DNA of 12,500 nucleotides, taken from Cristatella mucedo (lineage: Eukaryota > Bryozoa > Phylactolaemata > Cristatellidae). Below the pieces are notes generated by a model. The model was not told where the DNA came from. It ran no database searches and saw nothing but the letters and a program-made list of their open reading frames with translations. Positions 6,801 through 12,500 of this stretch are shown here, one piece after another. The stretch spans positions 990,001 through 1,002,500 of the forward strand of contig WPIO01000104.1 in the NCBI GenBank assembly GCA_009760855.2, written 5' to 3'. Position numbers and translations under genes: made by a program. Within the stretch, counting starts at the first letter, position 1, and every line of letters begins with the position of its first letter.

Positions 6801-7793
6801 TTAGTATGTGCGCACTCAAAGCCTTCAATAATCGACTGAAGTCACGACATCTTTGACTTGACGACATTTCAAAAGAAGCTAAAATTGCACCTGTTTCTCA
6901 CAGCATTTTTCGGGGTCCTTGTGATGTGTCCTTGGTGAGCTAATGCTTACTGACAACTGTTATTAGCGTTACCACTAACCATAGTTGGCATGCTGACACT
7001 GAGCGTGTTACAATGAACCAAACGGTAATACTTCCTCTACATCGTGTGTAAATTCCCTAGAAAGAAATTCAAGTTTTCAATGAAACATATACTGACGTAT
7101 TATTCTTGCTATACACAAGATAAGTATTATTATTATTATTGTGCAAAGTTGGCTGAGGCCGCGGTGAGAAGCGGCGGCTGCTCCATGCGCTGCAGGACGT
7201 CTTTTAAAAAGCCAACTATTGGATTTCTAATGACGCTTCGAAGGATGCAGTATAGCGAGAACATTACGGAAAACTGCATTCGAAAGCTGGTTCACGATTT
7301 ACAGTATAATCATATATCTCGAAAACTACTCATCATGCTGAAAATCTTTTGTCGTCGTCTTCGTGTAGCTTTAGCAAGTGAAATGTTTTGATTTATTTCA
7401 TGCTAAATTTGAAATCTTGAACCGCAAGACGCGTCGTTATCTGTTTCTTCATTGGAAACGAGTCGATTTTAAAGTTTTCACTGTCCTTCTCACGAAACTA
7501 AAGATGCGCGGATTAATGATATATTTTAATGCTTTTTAAGCGTTAGCAATTATGAAATTGCTCATTCATCCAGGAGCAAGCATCGCGTTATCGTGGTGTA
7601 ATTCGGAAACTTTCACTTACGTGTCTTATTGTAAAATTCTGTAACAAGCGGACGCATACCGACTGATAGTAGCGAGTGGCGGTACGCTGTCAGCCTTGGC
7701 TCCTTGCCAGTGGGCTCCTTTCGGAGCCTCAGTAGCTGAGAATTGTATGAATCCGTAGTTCCTCGTCTGGTCAGTTCCATGGAGCTGTTAACG

Positions 7794-7828
7794 CCCCACG
7801 CCTGCCACGCCCCACGCCTGCCACGCCC
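7794..7828 (+). repeat. 16-bp tandem duplication (CCCCACGCCTGCCACG)
   Basis: Two identical adjacent units are followed by a third that is broken off (CCCTACG). Confidence 0.85.
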
Positions 7829-7849
7829 TACGACGATCTCAGCCTGGGC

Positions 7850-7890
7850 CTCTCGCTCCGGCAAAAATCTGCCGGTTTTGCCGCGAGCGT
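7850..7890. repeat. Inverted repeat CGCTCCGGCAAAA / TTTTGCCGCGAGCG
   Basis: A GC-rich stem of about 12 bp with one bulge encloses a nine-base loop. It lies 15 bases before SINE tail copy 3. It is a hairpin only; no role can be read from it. Confidence 0.6.
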
Positions 7891-7900
7891 TGGCGATTTA

Positions 7901-7985
7901 ATAACAATAATAATGATAATAAGTTTTTACAGCACCCTCAGAGAAATAAATCTCTTTCTAGGCGCTTTGCATTTTCTGCAAACGA
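7901..7985 (-). mobile_element. SINE-like 3' tail, copy 3
   Basis: Imperfect TAA repeats (AATAATAATGATAATAAG) precede AGCACCCTCAGAGAAATAAATCTCTTTCTAGGCGCTTTGCATTTTCTGCAAA on the + strand. It agrees closely with the copy near 11525, including the extra CTGCAAA after the hairpin, and has no tRNA-like head. Confidence 0.7.
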
Positions 7986-8854
7986 GTTCTGTAAGTTTGC
8001 GTTAGGTTCGCCGTAAATGACGCGACTAGTCGAGGCATTCAACCGCCGATTAAATGGCTACCCTCTCGTGATGACATTCAAACTGTGTAAGGTGGAAGAA
8101 TTTAAGGTAGTAATCTTAAATAAAATCCACGCTTGCATCCGCAGTTTTTCTGGCGGCCTGAATTTCCGGAATCGAAGCGGTTTGTTTTCTTACGCTTCGT
8201 CGCTCGCTTTCTTACGCGTACGCATCACGTGGTAATTTATGCACGCCAGTGATTCCAAGTTTAAAGGCACGCGAACGCCACGTTAACGTGTGGATGTGAC
8301 TTAACACCAAAGCGACCGTATCAGCTCGCTTATCACTACTCTGGCCTCACCCTTGGAAGAATTTGGCTAAGTCAGTTGTTATCTCGGCGCGTCAGGGACG
8401 TGACCGAATCGAAGGTCAAGGTGGCGTAAACAGTATCGAGGTCCCACGAGCAGGCCCGCCGGCATTTGGCGATGCATAACGTTCTGCGTTACTCACCCGA
8501 CCTAAGCCACGCTGTTGGCGGCAGTGCGAAAGTAACCGCGCGATCTTGGCCTGCACTGAATTCGGATGCCATTGTTGCGCCGGGCGCCGGAAATCGCGGG
8601 CGCAGCAGCGTCTCGCACGACCTGCCGCCCCGAGATCCTCCTGCCCGCCAGCTCATCGCGGCCGCTGCTGCTCGCCGCCGACCGACGCTGTGGCAGCGGG
8701 GGTAGACGGGATTGGCGCCGGCCAGCTCTGCTGCGCGGGAGCTGGCCGGCGGCGTGCGTGCAAAGTCTTCACTTCATCGCGACGTCATCGCGCGCGCGCC
8801 CTCGAGCGATTCGAAGCGAGATGTTTACGGGCTGCCCTGGCTCGCTCGCGGCAG

Positions 8855-9113
8855 GCCAGCGAGGAGTACGCTCACCTCGTGCTAGGCCAGGGTCGCCACT
8901 GGACGCGGCTGCTGCGAAGCGAGCGCACGGAGCGGGTGGCACTGCACCAGATGGTCGAGCGCCTGGCTCGGCAGCACTGCACCCTGGAGCAGCGGCTGCG
9001 CAAGCTAGCCAGCGTCCCGCCAACAACGCCTGCTGCGATTGCGACTGTGCTGTCAGAGCTCGCCGAAGACCGAGAGAAAGCGCGCCAGGAACGCGACGCT
9101 TCGTCCGACAGAG
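8855..9113 (+). CDS. OSBP: Oxysterol-binding protein, conserved coiled-coil exon before the FFAT motif
   Basis: The exon starts after GCGGCAG in phase 0 and reads ASEEYAHLVLGQGRHWTRLL, then ERTERVALHQMVERLARQH and LEQRLRK. OSBP has ACRDFLMLAQTHSKKWQKSL, then ERDQRIRLEETLEQLAKQH and LERAFR. The Trp, the ER pairs and the LA(R/K)QH core coincide. The heptad-like Leu/Val spacing fits the predicted coiled coil. The last 35 residues are a charged, less conserved linker ending in SSDR, where the vertebrate protein moves into the acidic tract before its FFAT motif (EFFDA). The donor GAG|GTGAGC is near consensus, and the exon ends in phase 1. The frame stays open upstream of 8855, but that part shows no family similarity and would break the alignment, so the start is set at the acceptor. 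Confidence 0.9.
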
Positions 9114-10362
9114 GTGAGCCGTACCATCCTTGATGGATGATTGCCTCTTTTACTTGCCCCATTCGGCGGGCCGCGCTTGGGGGAAACTGCCCCCCTCCTC
9201 GCGAAAGAATGCCATCCCTTCCTGGGAATGTGTTCCTGTTGTGGATTGCGTTGCCTACAAGCTGCATCCAGAGTGCCTGCTCCATATTCCCCACTCCAAC
9301 ATTCCAACCCACCCCAACACTGATGAGTTGACCAGATCAAACCTTGCCCTCAGGTCTTCCTATGTGGCTTGTAGGCTCATCCAATAGGGTGGCCTGGGCC
9401 AGATCGAGTATAAGCGACTCCTTTTGAGTTCTGCTATTAGAAGTCTGCCACCGCGTCCCTATCTCTATGAGCTGCTGCCATGACTGCATGCCGTAGAGAC
9501 CCTCTGATGTTGTTGTGCTGGTACCTCTAGCAATCTGTTATGGCTGCATTGTTACTGTCGACCGTCTGCTTAAGTGCAGCTGTCGAGAGGGGTCGTCACG
9601 AATGCATGACGACAGCAACTTGACGCGAGCACGCTGCTTGATGCTAGCACGATGCATGCTTATTATCTAAGCAGGCATGAATTTTTTGCAAAGTTCGGCA
9701 GCTGAAAGTTGGCAGATTTGACTGCATTGGAGCTGCTCTGGTCGTCTAGTGAAAAGCCCCTTGAAATAGGACACACAGATTTCATGTAGGCGATGCAGGA
9801 GGTATGCCAGCCGAGCTTAAAGTTAGGGTTAGGCTTTTCAATTTCTGAGTAACTCTAGGTTTACCTATAAGTAGTACAGAAGAATAGAATAGAAATAGTG
9901 CACAAGATAGTTATATCCTTTTTCAATTGCACATGGATGTATACTCCGCCAACCCCGGCTTTGTCTTTTGCCAAAGTCGACGTAGAGTCTGGGCGCTGCC
10001 TCGATCTCATCCCATCTCTCCTCCCCATATTGCTAATAGTGATTGACGAAAACGAAATTATTGCTGGCTGCTATGATCCCAAACATGCATTGTAGCTTTT
10101 GTAATTTTTGAACTATTTTGCAATTTTTACTGTCCTAATGTGAGTGGCTTACAAGTTCATATTGTGTGCTGGCTTTCATGTGCAGGTTGGTACTTGTGTG
10201 ACATTGCAGTTGCAGCTGACTGTCTGGTTAAATAAATACACTCCCAATGGCTGTCAAGCCCCCCCCCCCCCCGTCATGCCGGCCGGCCCAGTAGATACAC
10301 TCTGGTTATGCAAGCTGCCCCCTCTTCCACTCCTGCCAATCGTTGCTCTCCTTCCCACTTGT
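9114..10362 (+). other. Start of the next OSBP intron; no recognisable gene
   Basis: After the GTGAGC donor, about 1.25 kb contains no continuation of OSBP: no acidic FFAT-like exon and no ORD domain. The short open frames at 9130-9387, 9898-10095 and 10144-10365 show no family features. A GTTAGGGTTAGG motif occurs near 9820 and a run of about 15 C near 10260. Confidence 0.6.
10259..10274 (+). repeat. Poly-C homopolymer
   Basis: A run of about 15 C is followed shortly by the palindrome GCCGGCCGGC. Homopolymer length is a common sequencing error, so the exact count is uncertain. Confidence 0.85.
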
Positions 10363-11019
10363 TGATCGATCATTTGCTCGGAGAAAATCGATCGATCACA
10401 ACGATATGTATATGATCGATCATTTGCTCGGAGAAAATCGATCGATCATAACGATATGTATATGATCGATCATTTGCTCGGAGAAAAATCGATCGATCAT
10501 AACGATATGTATATGATCGATCATTTGCTCGGAGAAAATCGATCGATCATAACGATATGTATATGATCGATCATTTGCTCGGAGAAAATCGATCGATCAC
10601 AACGATATGTATATGATCGATCATTTGCTCGGAGAAAATCGATCGATCATAACGATATGTATATGATCGATCATTTGCTCGGAGAAAATCGATCGATCAT
10701 AACGATATGTATATGATCGATCATTTGCTCGGAGAAAATCGATAGATCATAACGATATGTATATGATCGATCATTTGCTCGGAGAAAATCGATCGATCAC
10801 AACGATATGTATATGATCGATCATTTGCTCGGAGAAAATCGATCGATCATAACGATATGTATATGATCGATCATTTGCTCGGAGAAAATCGATCGATCAA
10901 ACGATATGTATATGATCGATCATTTGCTCGGAGAAAATCGATCGATCACAACGATATGTATATGATCGATCATTTGCTCGGAGAAAATCGATCGATCATA
11001 ACGATATGTATATGATCGA
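10363..11019. repeat. 50-bp satellite array, 13 copies, GATC-rich
   Basis: Thirteen head-to-tail units of 50 bp (49-51) start at about 10363, 10413, 10463, 10514, 10564, 10614, 10664, 10714, 10764, 10814, 10864, 10913 and 10963. Each holds ATGATCGATC and GATCGATCAT, which are exact reverse complements enclosing TTTGCTCGGAGAAA, so each unit can fold into a hairpin. Each unit has four GATC sites. Variation is tiny: a C/T change before AACG, one inserted A (unit 3), one C-to-A (unit 8) and one deletion (unit 11). The near-identity implies recent expansion or active homogenisation. There are no unique spacers, so this is not CRISPR-like. It lies inside the OSBP intron after the coiled-coil exon. 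Confidence 0.97.
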
Positions 11020-11048
11020 GCGTAACGATCGATCATATACATATCGTT
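11000..11048. repeat. Terminal inversion of the satellite (20-bp arms)
   Basis: AACGATATGTATATGATCGA at 11000-11019 is the exact reverse complement of 11029-11048, with GCGTAACGA between. The array therefore ends with part of a unit turned around, forming a snap-back end. Confidence 0.92.
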
Positions 11049-11490
11049 GGCTCTGTGCCCAGATCATTCAATAACTCCATGCACTGGAGGCTCTCTGTAG
11101 TTTCCTAGCCTAACCGAGGTAGACACAGGCAGCACGGCCAGCTGCTTGAGAGAGCATTCTACCGGGACACGATACGCTCGGCAAGTAGAGCGAGTAGATC
11201 CCGAGTAAAAAGAAGTAAAGGCATAATAACTTAATTTAACCGCCTCATTTGCCTAGGGGCCGACCAGCCTTAACGCCTGTCGGCATGGCTCGTACCTTGG
11301 ACCCGGCTTGTGAAGAGCGAGCTAGCACCTTACCCCTAAGACCCAGTCAATCGGCTTATTTAAAATGACGTCATTACTAACCTTTTAATTAGCTAGCAAA
11401 GTAGCTGTGTTCAGCCACCCGCCTCCTTCCGAAAATCCCTCATGTATTGGCATGAGGGAGATGGCGATTTCTGTCCACTCACGTATTAGT
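11049..11490. other. Non-coding intronic stretch with one short hairpin
   Basis: No gene or known repeat is recognised here. The only clear structure is the hairpin at 11436-11459. Confidence 0.5.
11436..11459. repeat. Perfect 9-bp stem hairpin (TCCCTCATG / CATGAGGGA)
   Basis: The exact inverted repeat has a six-base loop, TATTGG. There is no U-run after it and no sign of an RNA gene. Confidence 0.7.
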
Positions 11491-11493
11491 GTC

Positions 11494-11580
11494 TATAATA
11501 ATAATAATAATATTGCACTTGATAAAGCGCCCTCAGAGAACTTAATCTCTTTCTAGGCGCTTTACATTTGCTGCAAAGTG
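11494..11580 (-). mobile_element. SINE-like 3' tail, copy 4 (best preserved)
   Basis: A clean (TAA)n run at about 11494-11512 is followed by ATTGCACTTGATAAAGCGCCC, then TCAGAGAACTTAATCTCTTT and CTAGGCGCTTTACATTTGCTGCAAAG. It has two nested perfect stems: AAAGCGCC with GGCGCTTT outside, and AGAGA with TCTCT inside. On the minus strand it would end in (TTA)n. No tRNA-like head adjoins it. Confidence 0.75.
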
Positions 11581-11837
11581 ATACGCAACAGAATAGTAAG
11601 TAAAATCATGCTTGAAAAACAAACAAAATGAATAACATGGTTAGGGGTTACATGCACTGGGTCAGCATCCCCCGAAATATTCAAGCATGCAACTGCGGCG
11701 CTAGGCTACTGAAGCCGAAACCGGTTTCGCTATCGTCTGCGAAAGCCGAAAGGGTGCAGAGCAAGATGCTTGCTGATTCGGCCGCCCGGTGGCTTTCAGC
11801 TCGCAGCAGCAGCGAGGCGCCTTTCCAGGGTACTGCT

Positions 11838-11890
11838 GAAGCTGCTTCTCTGCAGCAGCGAGAAGAAAGAAGAAGCTGCTTCTCTGCTGC
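11838..11890 (+). repeat. Duplicated GAAGCTGCTTCTCTGC segment in a GC-rich block
   Basis: GAAGCTGCTTCTCTGC occurs twice about 35 bases apart; it contains the palindrome GAAGCTGCTTC with an odd centre. The GC-rich block it belongs to, from about 11690, stays open over 88 codons from 11628, but the translation (Ser/Ala/Arg-rich) shows no family motif. Confidence 0.6.
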
Positions 11891-12029
11891 CTGAAAACAT
11901 ACTAAAAAGCAAAAACATACTTTGCTATTACTCTTAAAAACTAGCTAATTTTTAACAGCCTCTTTTGCATAGCGACAGAAGAGCCTACGAGCCTTTACGG
12001 CTATCGCCACCGCTTGTAGCGGCAATAAA

Positions 12030-12120
12030 GAATCACCCACCGCAGGATTCGAACCCACGACCTCATGACCGAGGTGGTGAAAAGCAATTGCCTCACCTAG
12101 TGCTGTGCCATCACGGCTTA
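12030..12120 (-). mobile_element. tRNA-derived SINE head with perfect B-box
   Basis: On the minus strand TGGCACAGCACTAGG (A-box-like) is followed about 50 bases later by GGTTCGAATCC, an exact match to the polymerase III B-box consensus GGTTCGANTCC. The minus-strand reading starts near AAGCCGTGATGGC and continues past the B-box into a non-tRNA body toward 11940. The first and last bases do not form a standard seven-pair acceptor stem, and the region between the boxes does not make a clean anticodon arm, so it is more likely a SINE than a functional tRNA gene. Confidence 0.7.
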
Positions 12121-12500
12121 CCTGACAGTTCCAAGCTCGTGGGATGATCTCGTGGGAGGGCAGACGTTAAGTCGCGTTAAAATGTCGACACGGGCAAATG
12201 TCGAATCGAAAGGCAAGTGACCGAGTCACGTGCCTGGGCTGCAGCTGCATTCAAATGATTTCGAATCTGTCGCTGTCCTGTAGAACTTATCCGATTCGAG
12301 AGTAGCTTTTGAGTGGATCGACCCGGTGTGTTCGATCGATCTGTTTCCGTTTCCTGAGAATGAATGGCTCGGTTTCCCTCGAATCTCCCATCATGCAGCT
12401 GTGTCGGTGTTCGGTCCCAAGAGGGCTCGTACTGCTAGCACCCAGTTGGGCCGCCACAGCTGCATGGCTGCACAGCCACAGGCTGAGGGCTGAGGGCTGG
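12121..12500. other. Non-coding end of window with short GGCTGAG repeat
   Basis: No gene is recognised. The last 20 bases contain GGCTGAG in nearly three tandem copies, which may continue beyond the window. Confidence 0.5.

Larger units (their letters stand above)
5188..8854 (+). other. OSBP intron (phase 0), 3.67 kb, repeat-bearing
   Basis: It begins GTGAGG and ends CTCGCGGCAG. Both flanking exons are in phase 0 and the protein alignment runs across the junction without a gap (AMVK|ASEEY against AMINACRDF). It contains a CG/GA repeat, an 18-bp minisatellite, two neighbouring SINE-tail copies, a tRNA-like SINE head, a TA microsatellite, a further SINE tail and a 16-bp duplication. Between about 6800 and 7600, and between about 7990 and 8400, I see no feature. 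No second gene is supported on either strand. Confidence 0.75.

Noticed and set aside
7044-7391. 115-codon + strand open frame inside the intron
   Set aside because: Composition follows AT-rich sequence and a TAT microsatellite (Tyr run). No family motif.
8546-8854. Upstream extension of the frame leading into the coiled-coil exon
   Set aside because: Open only because the region is GC-rich. The OSBP alignment passes directly from the preceding exon to base 8855, which follows an AG in the right phase.
9130-9387. Overlapping short + strand frames after the exon
   Set aside because: They follow a near-consensus donor site, show no OSBP or other similarity, and are mutually contradictory in frame.
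9815-9835. GTTAGGGTTAGG as an interstitial telomere
   Set aside because: Only two units; expected by chance often enough in a genome.
10363-11019. CRISPR-like regular repeats
   Set aside because: Units are contiguous 50-bp tandem copies with no unique spacers, in a eukaryotic intron. This is a satellite.
12030-12120. Functional tRNA gene
   Set aside because: A perfect B-box and an A-box-like motif are present, but a standard acceptor stem and anticodon arm are not. The SINE interpretation fits better.

Overview
This is a piece of a eukaryotic nuclear genome, most likely an invertebrate animal. Exons are short, separated by GT..AG introns, and sit in long stretches of microsatellites, a satellite array, tRNA-derived SINE-like repeats and a decayed non-LTR retrotransposon. 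There is no operon structure and no dense coding. The species cannot be named from the sequence.

The one gene I can support is on the + strand. Three internal exons (about 3327-3529, 4823-5187 and 8855-9113) join with compatible phases (1/1, then 0/0) into one reading frame of about 275 residues. It follows metazoan oxysterol-binding protein (OSBP/OSBP2 type) colinearly: the second half of the PH domain, an acidic and poly-Ala linker, then the conserved helical/coiled-coil region between the PH domain and the FFAT motif. The first PH exon(s), the FFAT motif and the sterol/PI4P-exchanging ORD domain are not seen and should lie outside the window. The exons are strongly GC-rich at third codon positions and sit in GC-rich islands (about 3240-4000, 4500-5700, 8400-9120) within otherwise mixed or AT-rich introns.

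Layout: 1-230 broken reverse-transcriptase fragment; 240-360 AT-rich; 395-723 CT-rich microsatellite; 724-2330 no recognisable gene, with short repeats and CCGGAAGT-type sites; 2335-3103 a candidate foldback-type mobile element, with long inverted repeats built from GGGGGAAATGTCC-like subunits, flanked by an 11-bp direct repeat and carrying plant-type CCCTAAA telomere-like repeats; 3327-9113 the OSBP exons, with intron 1 holding a perfect 22-bp-arm palindrome and intron 2 holding SINE tails, a tRNA-like SINE and a TA microsatellite; 9114-12500 the downstream intron, with a 13-copy 50-bp satellite (10363-11019), a further SINE tail (about 11494-11580) and a tRNA-like SINE head (about 12030-12120, minus strand).

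The most noteworthy items are the foldback-like element with its telomere-like cargo, the satellite with a four-unit higher-order pattern and a terminal inversion, the intron-1 palindrome, and the dispersed SINE tail family with a conserved nested hairpin.
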